Shown here one piece after another: positions 1-8,020 of a DNA stretch of 35,106 bases (positions are counted from its first letter, which is position 1; every line of letters starts with the position of its first letter). The position numbers and the translations under genes were made by a program. The DNA is from DASTPP01 sp035762175 (GTDB taxonomy: Bacteria; Myxococcota_A; Polyangia; Polyangiales; Polyangiaceae). A model generated the notes under the pieces. The model was not told the origin of the DNA, ran no database searches, and saw only the letters and a list, made by a program, of their open reading frames with translations. The stretch lies in assembly GCA_035762175.1 (NCBI GenBank), contig DASTPP010000143.1, positions 1 to 35,106 on the forward strand, written 5' to 3'.

Positions 1-60
1 CGCGGCGGGCGGGCGCGGCGGGGGCGCGGCGGGCGGGCGCGGCGGGGGCGCGGCGGGCGG
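1..60. repeat. 24-bp GC-only tandem repeat, 2.5 copies
   Basis: A 24-bp unit made only of C and G occurs at 1-24 and 25-48, with a half copy at 49-60. The repeat runs off the left edge of the window, so its full copy number is unknown. It lies downstream of the first minus-strand lipoprotein gene, which ends at 146. No gene is seen between 1 and 145. Confidence 0.7.
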
Positions 61-145
61 ACGAGAGCGCGGCGCGGGCGCGGCGCGCGCGGGGCGGCGC
101 GGTCGGGGGGGCACCTGACATGGAAGTCTCGCGGTAAGGGCCTGA

Positions 146-1930
146 CTACTGGACGCGGGTGACGGTGAGGGCGACGCGGTGGGGGCTCGGCTTCGGGCCG
201 GCCTTGAGTTCGAAGCGGCGCCCGGCGTCGTCTTCGATGAAGAGCGGCTTGCCCGGCTCGAGCTTCACCTTTTCGTGCACGTCGTCGCCGTCGATGAGCT
301 CTCGCGTCGAGACCTTGGTGGAGAGCGCCTGGTCGGCGTAAAACCCGGGGTTTTGGTAGTTGTAGGGGCGGACGCGGTTGCCCGCCTCGTCTTTGCGGAC
401 GTCTTCGGGCGCGACGAAGTAGAGGTAGTCGTCGCGCCCGGCGACGCCGCTCGGGGTGCTCGGCTGGTAGTAATAGAAGTCGGCGTCGCCCGCGGCGTTG
501 TCGTTGAGCTCGACGGCCATGCTCTTGAGCAGCTTCGGGTCGTTCGCCAGGTTCGCCTTGATGCTCGCCACCAGGTCGGCCGTCTCGATGCCCACCGGCA
601 CGTCGCGAATGGTGAGCTCGAGGTCGGCCTCGCCCTCGAAGAGGCCGCCGTCGTGCAGACGCTTCTGGGCGACCTCGACCAGCACGTCCCAGAAGTAGGA
701 GGGCGGCGGGGGCGGCTCGTCGAGCACGACGCTCGGGTCGAGCTTGATCTCGACCCAGCCCTTCTCGTCGATGCAGACCTCGACCGCGTTGAAGGGCTCG
801 CCGGTGCCCTGGGGGGCGTAGTTCGTGCAGTGCGCGGCGATCTGCGCGCCCCTGCGGCGGCCCGCGTCGGCCAGGATGTGCTCGAACTCCCAGGTGGGGG
901 TGGCCCAGACGGGCGAGTCGCCGAGCGGCTCGGGCGCCCGGCTCGTGCCGCCGGGCAAGAAGGCCGGGTTCTCGGGCATCGCCATCGTCAGCTCGCCGAT
1001 CGTCAGGCCGCTCGAGAGCCCTTGCAGCGTCAGCCAGTCGGGGTTGGTGAAGTCGAACATCTCTTCGACCTGCCCCAAGATGCTGTTGACCGACGCGGCG
1101 CTGCCGCTCGTGGCGTCGACGCCCTTGTAGGGCAGGGCGTTGACGTTGACCTGCACCGTCATGGCGAAGCCCTCGCCGGCCGCCTTGACCGGCGAGGCGC
1201 GCTTGATGAACCCCGGGTGCTTCGGGCCGTTCGGCTGCGCGGGGTCGAGCGGCGCGGGGCCGTAGCGCTCGGCGAGGCCCGCGAAGTCGGTCACGACGTC
1301 GTAGAGCGTGACGGGGATCGCGCGCGGCGCCACCGGGTAGACCCCGTCGGGGTGCTCGGGCGTCGGGGGCCCGGTGCGAAACTTGGTGTTCGGGTGCGTC
1401 GTGACGAGGTTCGCCAGCACCGCCTCGCCCGCGATCTCGGCCGAGATGAGCAGATCGTTCGGGCCGACCTGCGCGAGCTCGGCCAAGATCTTCGAGGGCG
1501 GCAGCCCGACGGCGTTGCCCACCCCGAGCAGGTTCGCGAGCTTCGTGCCCTCGAGGTTCGCGCTCTCGGCCGTCATGCCGAGCAGCGAGACGAGGTTCTG
1601 CTCGGCGCGGGGCAGCGCGTCGACCTCGGCCGGCGGCAGGTACGTGAGCCGCAGCAGCGAGTTCGTGATCAGCGCCGTCAGATCGAGGTCGAGCAGCCAG
1701 GTCTCTTCGAGCGTCGGCCTGGGGATCGCCTTCAGATCGTCGAGCGTGAGCGTCTTGGCGAAGTTCTTCGCGTCGAAGCGCAGAAACTGCAGCTCGACCG
1801 CGCGCGCCTCGCCGACCGCGAGCTCGCCCGGCGCGGGCGCCTCGTCGACCGTCACCGGCTCGATGCAGGCGGGCGCGGCGATCGCGGCCCAGAGCGCGGC
1901 GGCGGGCCAGCCCTTCGTTCGTGCCTTCAT
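146..1930 (-). CDS. Secreted lipoprotein, paralogue of its upstream neighbour
   Basis: This is a lipoprotein of about 594 residues with a short hydrophobic signal ending in a lipobox (AAPAC, cysteine near residue 22), so it is probably anchored in the envelope. I chose the ATG at 1930: it follows the upstream gene's TGA (1935-1933) by two bases and has a GAGG stretch about 8-10 bases upstream. An in-frame TTG at 1936 would overlap that stop. The C-terminal third carries a DFYYYQ segment, a DYLYFVAPED segment, an RPYNYQNPGFYAD segment and a HEKVKL segment. All of these reappear in the 653-residue neighbour, so the two are tandem paralogues, probably co-transcribed and translationally coupled. 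I recognise no named domain and no catalytic motif. Function unknown; a structural or binding role at the cell surface is possible. Confidence 0.85.
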   Translation of the reverse strand: MKARTKGWPAAALWAAIAAPACIEPVTVDEAPAPGELAVGEARAVELQFLRFDAKNFAKTLTLDDLKAIPRPTLEETWLLDLDLTALITNSLLRLTYLPPAEVDALPRAEQNLVSLLGMTAESANLEGTKLANLLGVGNAVGLPPSKILAELAQVGPNDLLISAEIAGEAVLANLVTTHPNTKFRTGPPTPEHPDGVYPVAPRAIPVTLYDVVTDFAGLAERYGPAPLDPAQPNGPKHPGFIKRASPVKAAGEGFAMTVQVNVNALPYKGVDATSGSAASVNSILGQVEEMFDFTNPDWLTLQGLSSGLTIGELTMAMPENPAFLPGGTSRAPEPLGDSPVWATPTWEFEHILADAGRRRGAQIAAHCTNYAPQGTGEPFNAVEVCIDEKGWVEIKLDPSVVLDEPPPPPSYFWDVLVEVAQKRLHDGGLFEGEADLELTIRDVPVGIETADLVASIKANLANDPKLLKSMAVELNDNAAGDADFYYYQPSTPSGVAGRDDYLYFVAPEDVRKDEAGNRVRPYNYQNPGFYADQALSTKVSTRELIDGDDVHEKVKLEPGKPLFIEDDAGRRFELKAGPKPSPHRVALTVTRVQ

Positions 1931-1932
1931 CG

Positions 1933-3894
1933 TCAAAGCCTCGTCACCTCGGCCGAGATTTCGACCGGGTCTCCGTCTTCGGGCACGTAGAAGTCGACCC
2001 GGTAGGTCGCGCCGTCGTCGTCTTGCATGTAGAGGGTGCTCGGGCCGCGGGGCAGCCGGTACTTCTCGTGGGCGATGTCAGCGACGCCCGAGGCCATCTT
2101 CGTCGAGACCTTCGCCCCGTCGCCGAGCCCCGGGTCGCTGAAGAAGCCGGGTCTCTGGTAGCGGTAGGGCCGGGGCTCGTCGGACGCCTGGTCGGCCGGG
2201 CGCAGATCGTCTTCGGCGACGAAGTAGAGGTAGGGCTCGGCCCCGGGCGCCTCGCGGGCGTAGTAGAAGTCGAGCGCGTCGTTGTTGCGCCAGTAGCGCC
2301 CGAGAATGATGTCGGCGATGTCGCCCGCCTGGCCCTGCAAGGTCGGCCGCAGGTCGGCGAGAATTTGGTCGGCCGTCAGGCCGATGCCGACGCCGCGCAG
2401 GGCGTAGACCGGCTCGGCGGCGCCCTCGGCGATGTTGTTGGCGGCCGGGGCCCCGGCCCCGCTGCCGTCGCCCGCGGGGTCATGGACGGCGACCTGGGCG
2501 ACCTCGGTCAAAAGCTCCCACAGGAACTGGGGCGCGGGCACCGCGAGCGGGGGCTGGCCGCCGAAGCTGATGTTGTTATAAAACACCGCCCAGCCGGGCG
2601 GGTCGGTGCCCTGGCCGATGTTGACGCTGGTCTGGCACCCGTCGAATTGAAAATAACACTTCGTGAAGGCGCGCTCGCCGTAGGTGATCATCGCGGCCCG
2701 GGCGACGACCTGCTCGAGCAAGAAGGGGCGCAGTGTCCACACGGTGTTGGTGCCGACGGGGGTGCCCATGGGCGGCGGGTAGTTCGACTTGCACGCCGGC
2801 ACGTCGGTGCACGAGGGCACAACGCTTTGAAACTCGCGCATCGCGAACCGCATGTCGATCGTCGGGGTCGGCGCGAGCCCGCTGATCTGCAGCTTCTCGG
2901 GGTCGTTGAAGTCGAAGCGCAGCGGGGCGTCGGCGGTGCGCACGTACATGTCGCCGCCGCCCTTCGAGAGGTCGACGCCGGCGACGCGGCGCAGGCCCGA
3001 CTCGGCGACGACGCGCATCTCGAACTCGGGCAGCATGACGTTGCTCTTCGTCGTGAAGGTCGCGTCGTCGGGCACGAGCACGCCGGGGTGCTCGCCGGCC
3101 CCGGCCCAGGGCTTTGCGCCGACGGGGCCGAGCTTGGTGGCGAGCGGCGTCAGATCGTTGAGCGCGTCGTAGAGGCTGACGGCCATGCGCACCCCCGTCG
3201 GGTCGCTGATGGCGGGGTGGCCCGCGAAGAGCTGCCGCTGCAGCGCCGCGATGAGCTGGTCGGTCGGCACGAAGGGGTCGGTCAGCCCGATGTCCATGCT
3301 CTCGGCGAGCACCTCGGCGAAGGTGAAGGCGAAGGTGCCAGGGTTGCCGTCGATGAGCTTCTTGAAGTCGGCGAGCGACGTGCCCGTGACGTTGGCGTTC
3401 GCGGGCGTCATCGTGAGCAGCCGGACGAGGGCGAACTCGGGCGTGGTGCGCCAGTTGGGCCCGAAGCTCTTGCCGAGGTCGTTGCCCTGCTCACAGTTGT
3501 GGTTCGGGTTCGCCGCGTTGAGGCGCCAGCCGGTGCCGCAGGCGTCTTGAATCTGCGCGATCGCGTTTTTTAGCAGTGGGGTCGTGTCGACCTCGAGAAT
3601 CGTGATCTTCTTCGCGCCCGACTCGCCGAAGACCTCGAGCGCCTTCGCCTTATCGAGCTTGAGCACGACCGAGGGCGCGGCGTCGTCGTCGAGGCGCACG
3701 CGGAAGCGGTTCGGCCGCTCGATCGTAACTACGCCGCCCTCGCCGCCTTGGCCGCCCTGCCCGCCCGCGCCGGCGTCGCCCGCGCCCCCGTCGTCGTCGC
3801 CGCAGGCGGCCAGGGCCGCGGCCAGCAGAAGGGGAGCACAAGTTCGGCCGTTTGGCCGTCGCGTCAAGGTGCGGGGTCGCGTCACGTACGTCAT
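1933..3894 (-). CDS. Secreted lipoprotein, first gene of a paralogous pair
   Basis: This is a 653-residue protein with a basic N-terminus, a short hydrophobic stretch and a clear lipobox (ALAAC, cysteine near residue 32). An Asp/Gly-rich linker (GDDDGG..GGQGGQGG) follows, as is common in myxobacterial lipoproteins. The ATG at 3894 has an AGAGGG about 10 bases upstream. The C-terminal region shares the DFYYAR, PYLYFVAEDD, RPYRYQRPGFFSD and HEKYRL segments with the downstream gene, and both have a hydrophobic LDTTPLLKNA-like segment near the N-terminus. The central region has several cysteines, possibly forming disulfides. It is the promoter-proximal gene of a two-gene unit and diverges from the DUF2330 gene at 4123. 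No known domain recognised; function unknown. Confidence 0.85.
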   Translation of the reverse strand: MTYVTRPRTLTRRPNGRTCAPLLLAAALAACGDDDGGAGDAGAGGQGGQGGEGGVVTIERPNRFRVRLDDDAAPSVVLKLDKAKALEVFGESGAKKITILEVDTTPLLKNAIAQIQDACGTGWRLNAANPNHNCEQGNDLGKSFGPNWRTTPEFALVRLLTMTPANANVTGTSLADFKKLIDGNPGTFAFTFAEVLAESMDIGLTDPFVPTDQLIAALQRQLFAGHPAISDPTGVRMAVSLYDALNDLTPLATKLGPVGAKPWAGAGEHPGVLVPDDATFTTKSNVMLPEFEMRVVAESGLRRVAGVDLSKGGGDMYVRTADAPLRFDFNDPEKLQISGLAPTPTIDMRFAMREFQSVVPSCTDVPACKSNYPPPMGTPVGTNTVWTLRPFLLEQVVARAAMITYGERAFTKCYFQFDGCQTSVNIGQGTDPPGWAVFYNNISFGGQPPLAVPAPQFLWELLTEVAQVAVHDPAGDGSGAGAPAANNIAEGAAEPVYALRGVGIGLTADQILADLRPTLQGQAGDIADIILGRYWRNNDALDFYYAREAPGAEPYLYFVAEDDLRPADQASDEPRPYRYQRPGFFSDPGLGDGAKVSTKMASGVADIAHEKYRLPRGPSTLYMQDDDGATYRVDFYVPEDGDPVEISAEVTRL

Positions 3895-3926
3895 GGTAGG
3901 AGAACCCTCTGTCTAGCCGCCAAGCA

Positions 3927-3952
3927 AACCGCGCGGTTCGCGTCGCATTCTA
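3927..3952 (-). promoter_or_regulatory. Putative promoter and palindromic operator of the lipoprotein pair
   Basis: On the minus strand a TAGAAT hexamer (3952-3947, five of six matches to TATAAT) lies 53 bases before the ATG at 3894. Just downstream of it, about where transcription would start, is a perfect 12-bp palindrome (AACCGCGCGGTT, 3927-3938). No convincing -35 is present at the right spacing. This is a suggestion only; the 3895-4122 interval between divergent genes must hold promoters for both directions. Confidence 0.3.
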
Positions 3953-4122
3953 GCCCGGTTCTACTCGCGTGCCGCACAAGTGGCCTAGCTCGCCCGCCTG
4001 AGCCGTTGCTTGGCCCCCGACTGCGGCCCGTTTGGGCCTCGGGGCGGTGGCCAGCCTATGTCCGCCGGAGGTGTGGGTCGGGGGGCGGTGACCCGCGCCG
4101 GCGTCGCCTCTATCGTGGGACG

Positions 4123-5205
4123 GTGACCCGCGCCCGCGCCGCCTTGGCCGCCTTGGCCGCCCTCGCTTGGCCTCGCCACGCCCCCGCTTGCGCGGCGGCG
4201 CACCCGGTCGAGGTGCCCGTGCAGATCGCCGACGAGTCGGCCATCATCGTGTGGGACGAGCCGAGCCGTACCGAGCACTTCATTCGCCGCGCCACCTTCC
4301 GTACGGCCGCCGACGACTTCGGCTTTCTCGTGCCGACCCCGGCCGTGCCCGCCCTCGGCGAGGTAGACGACGCGGTCTTCGTCGCGCTCGAAGATCTCGT
4401 AAAGCCCAAGGTCATTCTCCGCCCGCGCTTCGACGGCTTCGAGCCGAGTGGCATCTGCTTCTTGACGCTCGGCTCGCGGTCGATGGACGACGCCCGCCTG
4501 GAGGCCTCCGTGCGCGTGCTCGCCTCGCAGCGCGTCGCCGGCTACGACGCCGTGGTGCTCGAGGCGGACGACGCGCCGGCCCTGGCCAAGTGGCTCGAGG
4601 AGCACCGCTACGCGCCGCGCCCCGACCTCACCGAGTGGCTCGCCCCCTACGTCAAGGCCCGCTGGAAGATCACCGCCTTCCGGATGGCCCCGCGCGGCGC
4701 CGGCGCGCCGGCCGGCGCCGGGCGGGTCGACGCCTCGGCCGTGCGCATGACGTTCGCGACCGACCGACCCTTCTTTCCCTATCGTGAGCCTGCCGATCAG
4801 CGCACGACGGTGCACGCGGCGCTGCCGGCGGGCGAGCGCGATCGGTCGCTGCACGTCTTCTTCTTGGGGCCGTCGCGCGTCGGCGGCGCCATCGGCGGCG
4901 GTGCCCCCTGGCCCGGCGAGACGCGCTGGGCCGACGCCGTCGACCCCGGGCGCCTCGCCGCCCTCCCGCTGCCCGTCGCCGTGCCGGCGGGGGCCTGGCT
5001 GACGGCCTTTCGCGACACCTCTTCGCCCCGCCCCGGCACCGACGATCTCTTCTTCTCGCCGAGCGCCGACGAGGGCCCCGTCATGCCGCCGCCCGTCGTG
5101 ATCGACGACCCGTACCGCGTACCCATCTTGCTCGACGTGCTGGTCTTTCTCGGCCTCGGGGGCTGGGCCGTCTACTCGCTGCGCAATCGGCTGCGGGCGC
5201 GCTGA
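4123..5205 (+). CDS. DUF2330-family secreted, membrane-anchored protein
   Basis: This is a protein of about 360 residues matching the DUF2330 family by its opening pattern (mature chain begins with a hydrophobic strand, then ADESAIIVWDE, then the FGFLVPTPAVP segment). Family function is unknown. The GTG at 4123 gives a short Ala/Leu-rich signal peptide ending near APACAAAHP. The open frame upstream has only low-complexity shadow sequence, so I reject earlier starts. A single hydrophobic segment near the C-terminus (VLVFLGLGGWAVYSL) followed by an Arg-rich tail (RNRLRAR) indicates C-terminal membrane anchoring with the bulk outside the cytoplasm. It is transcribed away from the lipoprotein pair and converges on the GMC oxidoreductase gene; no operon partner is evident. 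Confidence 0.85.
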   Translation: MTRARAALAALAALAWPRHAPACAAAHPVEVPVQIADESAIIVWDEPSRTEHFIRRATFRTAADDFGFLVPTPAVPALGEVDDAVFVALEDLVKPKVILRPRFDGFEPSGICFLTLGSRSMDDARLEASVRVLASQRVAGYDAVVLEADDAPALAKWLEEHRYAPRPDLTEWLAPYVKARWKITAFRMAPRGAGAPAGAGRVDASAVRMTFATDRPFFPYREPADQRTTVHAALPAGERDRSLHVFFLGPSRVGGAIGGGAPWPGETRWADAVDPGRLAALPLPVAVPAGAWLTAFRDTSSPRPGTDDLFFSPSADEGPVMPPPVVIDDPYRVPILLDVLVFLGLGGWAVYSLRNRLRAR

Positions 5206-5234
5206 GGGCCCGGCCCGGGGGGCGCCACCCGTAC

Positions 5235-5267
5235 GCCGCGGCGCGGCGTTGGTGACTGCGCCGCGGC
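5235..5267. terminator. Hairpin between convergent genes
   Basis: A perfect 10-bp inverted repeat (5235-5244 with 5258-5267, 13-base loop) lies between the stops of the DUF2330 gene (5205) and the GMC oxidoreductase gene (5292). G-run and C-run flanks could extend the stem. There is no T tract, so it is at best a non-canonical bidirectional terminator. Confidence 0.45.
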
Positions 5268-5291
5268 CACCCCCCGCCCGGTTCGGCCGCC

Positions 5292-6845
5292 TCAGCGGCG
5301 GGGCAGGGCCGCGCCCGGGTCGCGCAGGCGCTCGACGATGCGGGTGCAGGCGCGCGCCGTGAGGGCCATCATGGTGAGCGTCGGGTTCTGGTGCCCGGCG
5401 GTGACGAAGCACGAGCCGTCGGTGACGAAGAGGTTCGGCACGTCCCAGGCTTGACAGAAGGGGTCGACGACCGAGGTCGCGGGGTCGTCGCCCATGCGCG
5501 CGGTGCCGACCTCGTGCAGCGAGTAGCCGGGCGGGGCGGCCTCCGAGTTGACCTCGAAGGTGTCGATGCCCACGCCGCGCAGCATCTCGGCGATCGTTTC
5601 GCGCTGGTCTTCGGCCATGCGCCGCTCGTTGTCGCCGTAGGCGAAGTCGATGCAAGCGACGGGCACCCCCCAGGCGTCGACGCGGTCGGGGTCGACCGTG
5701 ACGCGGTTCTCGAAGCGCGGCAGCACCTCGCCGAAGGCTTGAATGCTGAAGGGCTGGGCGGGCTCGGGGCCGCCGTCGAAGCCAATGCATTGAAAGAAGT
5801 AGCCGCGCAGAAAGCCCGCCGGGCCGCCGCCGAGGTTGCGAAAGTTCGGGATGATGACGGGGTGCGGGCGGGGCCGCTCTTCGTAGTGGCCCTCGACGGC
5901 GCCGAGAACGAGGGCGGGGCTCGCGACGAGGTGGTCGCTGAGGTAGCGGCCCAGAACGCCCGACGAGTTCGCGAGCCCCGCGGGGTGCTGCCGCGTCGCC
6001 GAGTTGAGCAAGATGCGGGTCGACTCGATGGTCGAGGCGCAGAGCACCACGACGCGGGCGCTGGCCTCGACCTCCTCGCGCGTGTGCCGGTCGACGAAGG
6101 CGACCCCCGCGGCGCGGGCGCCGTCGGGCTCGACCAGCACCCGGCGCACCACCGCGCCCGGGCGCACGGCGAGCCGCCCGGTCTGCTCGGCCGCGGCGAG
6201 CACCGCCCGGTACTCGCCGACGAGCACGCGCCCGGGGATGACCCGCCGCTCGGGCCACTCGGCCTCGAGGGCGCGCTTGAGGTGCAGCGCCGTGGGCCCG
6301 AGCTCGACGAGGGCGCGATAATGGCCGTCGGGCAGGTGCGCGAGCCCCTCGCGCGAGCCGACGACCCCGAGCTCGGCCTCGACCCGGTCGTAGAAGGGCT
6401 CGAGGTCTCGGTACGAGAGCGGCCAGTCGGCGCCGAAGCCGTCGCGGCTCGCCGCCTTGAACTCGTAGTCCGAAAATCGTAGCAGCGCGCGCCCGCCCAC
6501 CAGCGTGCGCCCGCCGACGCCCCGGATGCGGAACCACTCGAAGGGCTTGTCGGGCGGCGCCACGTAAGGGTTGTCGACGTCGTCGACGAAGTACTTCGCC
6601 GTCGCGGGCGAGAACCCGGGGCTGCGCGACTGGATCGGCTGCCGCTCGGCGGACGCGGCCGCCGGGGCGCCCCCGGCCCCGGGCCGCGCGGCCGACGCCT
6701 CGTCAGGCGGGGCGCCCGGCGGGGCGTCGTGCCGGTCGCCCGCGTCGAGCAAGAGCACGCGCGCGCCGGCCGCGGTGAGCTCTTTCGCCGCCCAGACCCC
6801 GGTGGCCCCGGCCCCGACCACGATCGCGTCGTAGGGTTCGCCCAT
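5292..6845 (-). CDS. GMC-family FAD-dependent oxidoreductase
   Basis: This is a 517-residue flavoprotein of the glucose-methanol-choline oxidoreductase type. The N-terminus has the FAD-binding Rossmann motif VVGAGATGVWAAKEL (residues about 8-22) and an acidic residue at the end of the second strand (LLLDAGDR). The family's middle ATG-like segment appears as RIRGVGGRTLVGG. The C-terminus has HEVGTARMG, then the NLFVTDGS and AGHQNPTLTMMALTARA segments, with the conserved His that acts as catalytic base and the Asn a few residues on. Substrate cannot be assigned; relatives oxidise alcohols, sugars and sterols. There is no signal peptide. It starts at the ATG at 6845; 148 bases separate it from the upstream outer-membrane protein gene, with a terminator in between, so it is probably transcribed alone. 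Confidence 0.93.
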   Translation of the reverse strand: MGEPYDAIVVGAGATGVWAAKELTAAGARVLLLDAGDRHDAPPGAPPDEASAARPGAGGAPAAASAERQPIQSRSPGFSPATAKYFVDDVDNPYVAPPDKPFEWFRIRGVGGRTLVGGRALLRFSDYEFKAASRDGFGADWPLSYRDLEPFYDRVEAELGVVGSREGLAHLPDGHYRALVELGPTALHLKRALEAEWPERRVIPGRVLVGEYRAVLAAAEQTGRLAVRPGAVVRRVLVEPDGARAAGVAFVDRHTREEVEASARVVVLCASTIESTRILLNSATRQHPAGLANSSGVLGRYLSDHLVASPALVLGAVEGHYEERPRPHPVIIPNFRNLGGGPAGFLRGYFFQCIGFDGGPEPAQPFSIQAFGEVLPRFENRVTVDPDRVDAWGVPVACIDFAYGDNERRMAEDQRETIAEMLRGVGIDTFEVNSEAAPPGYSLHEVGTARMGDDPATSVVDPFCQAWDVPNLFVTDGSCFVTAGHQNPTLTMMALTARACTRIVERLRDPGAALPRR

Positions 6846-6968
6846 GGGCTCGCGTTCTACCCCCGGGTGCGGGCAAAAGACTACCCCCGGGCGCCTCGGC
6901 CGCGGCGAGGGCGAGGCCCCGTCGGCCGGGCGCCGCTCGGTACACGGCGCCGGCTGGGGCGCCGGTAG

Positions 6969-6991
6969 AAAAAGGCGCCGGTCTGGGCGCC
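6969..6991 (-). terminator. Intrinsic terminator of the outer-membrane protein gene
   Basis: Read on the minus strand just after the TGA at 6994: two GGCGCC hexamers (self-complementary, hence a 6-bp stem) with a 6-base loop, followed directly by five T residues (6973-6969). This is a textbook Rho-independent terminator, unusual in such GC-rich DNA. GGCGCC recurs further downstream as well. Confidence 0.75.
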
Positions 6992-6993
6992 GC

Positions 6994-7665
6994 TCAGAAC
7001 ACGGCGCCGAAGGAGATGCCGCCCCAGGGCAAGAAGCCGCCGGCGCCGATGATCGGCGTGAACCCGACGCCGAAATTGAAGCCGCCCGTGCGCGGCATGT
7101 AGCGATACCCGACGACGCCCGTGGCCCCGACGCCGAGGCCCGAGGCGCTGGCCGAGGCGAGCTCGGTCTCGGACTCGCCCGAGAGGTAGACCACGGTCGC
7201 GCCCGCGCCGAGCTGCAGCTTGTGGTTGGCGCTGCCGAGGTAGTAGCTCGCCACGACGGGGAAGGTCACGAACGACACCTTGGCGCTCGACGTGTCCGAG
7301 GCGGCCCCGATCGAAAGGTAGCTGAAGCCGGCGCGGATGCCGAAGTTGTCGATGAAGCGCTCGTAGTTGACCGAATAGACGCCGCCGTTGCCGAGCAGCT
7401 CGACGAAGACGGCGTTGTTCGCCGTGCGACCGAGGTTTTGCTCGGCCGGCGCGGGCTCGGGCGCGGCGGGGGCGGGGCCGCTCGCGGCGGCCGGTTGGGC
7501 CGGAGAATCGGCCGGTGGGGCGGCGGGGGCGGCCGGCTGGGCCGGGGGGGCGGCCGGCTGGGCGGCCGGGGCGGTCGCCGGCGCCGCGCTTTGCGCACGC
7601 ACGCTGCGCGGAAACGAAGCGAGGGCCGGGACGATCAACGCCGCGAAAGCAAAGCGTATACGCAT
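6994..7665 (-). CDS. Small outer-membrane beta-barrel-like protein
   Basis: This is a 223-residue protein. The ATG at 7665 is preceded by a GAGG-type ribosome site and gives a standard signal peptide (MRIRFAFAALIVPALASF, cleavage after SVRAQ). A longer open frame upstream encodes only Arg/Pro shadow sequence. After cleavage comes a linker of about 45 residues made almost only of Ala and Pro. A domain of alternating polar and hydrophobic strands follows, rich in Gly and aromatic residues (AVFVELLGNGGVYSVNYERF, GAGATVVYLSG, GGFNFGVGFTPIIG). It ends with phenylalanine (SFGAVF), the typical terminal residue recognised by the BAM machinery. I infer an 8-10 strand barrel. The Ala/Pro linker may span the periplasm or peptidoglycan. 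Specific function unknown. Confidence 0.8.
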   Translation of the reverse strand: MRIRFAFAALIVPALASFPRSVRAQSAAPATAPAAQPAAPPAQPAAPAAPPADSPAQPAAASGPAPAAPEPAPAEQNLGRTANNAVFVELLGNGGVYSVNYERFIDNFGIRAGFSYLSIGAASDTSSAKVSFVTFPVVASYYLGSANHKLQLGAGATVVYLSGESETELASASASGLGVGATGVVGYRYMPRTGGFNFGVGFTPIIGAGGFLPWGGISFGAVF

Positions 7666-8020
7666 GCGGCCAGCCTCGCGCGAACGGGCCTTTTTGTCAA
7701 AGGCTCGCGGCGGCGCGCCTGGCGGGCGCGGGGCGGGTCGGTGCGCCTCTCGACCTCGGTTTATGTCGCGGCGCGGCAGACGGACGCGGGGGGCAGCGCC
7801 GCGAGCAGCCACGTCACCGCCGCGAGCCCGCGCCCCCGGGGCCTGGCCGGTGCCGGCAGGGCCGACGAGTGGGGCGAATATTTGGTAAGGACGTCGTGTC
7901 CGCGAGAGCGCATTTTTCCAAAAGCGCGAGCAGACAGGTGCGTTCGGCTATGGGCCGGACGGCCGAGGCCTGGTAGTCTTGAGAAGGGGCCCCCGCCCCC
8001 GCTTCGTTACCTAGCTCGCC
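7666..8020. other. Divergent intergenic region, no gene seen
   Basis: A stretch of 355 bp separates the outward-facing outer-membrane protein and kinase genes. The part at 7875-7925 is comparatively AT-rich (including GAATATTTGG) and is the likeliest place for a kinase promoter, but no hexamer pair with proper spacing is convincing. Confidence 0.4.

Noticed and set aside
179..1990. Long plus-strand open frame opposite the first lipoprotein
   Set aside because: It is antisense to a convincing lipoprotein gene, has Arg/Val/Asp-heavy composition typical of shadow frames in GC-rich DNA, and shows no domain. The same applies to 9396-12848 (+) opposite the helicase and 16036-18402 (+) opposite the kinase.
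5292..6845. GMC oxidoreductase as the missing reductase of the monooxygenase
   Set aside because: GMC enzymes are oxidases or dehydrogenases of alcohols with a His base; they lack NAD(P)H and [2Fe-2S] domains needed for electron supply to a Rieske ferredoxin.
7695..7700. TTGACA -35 for the outer-membrane protein gene
   Set aside because: It lies only 30 bases before the ATG and no -10 hexamer follows at 16-18 bp.
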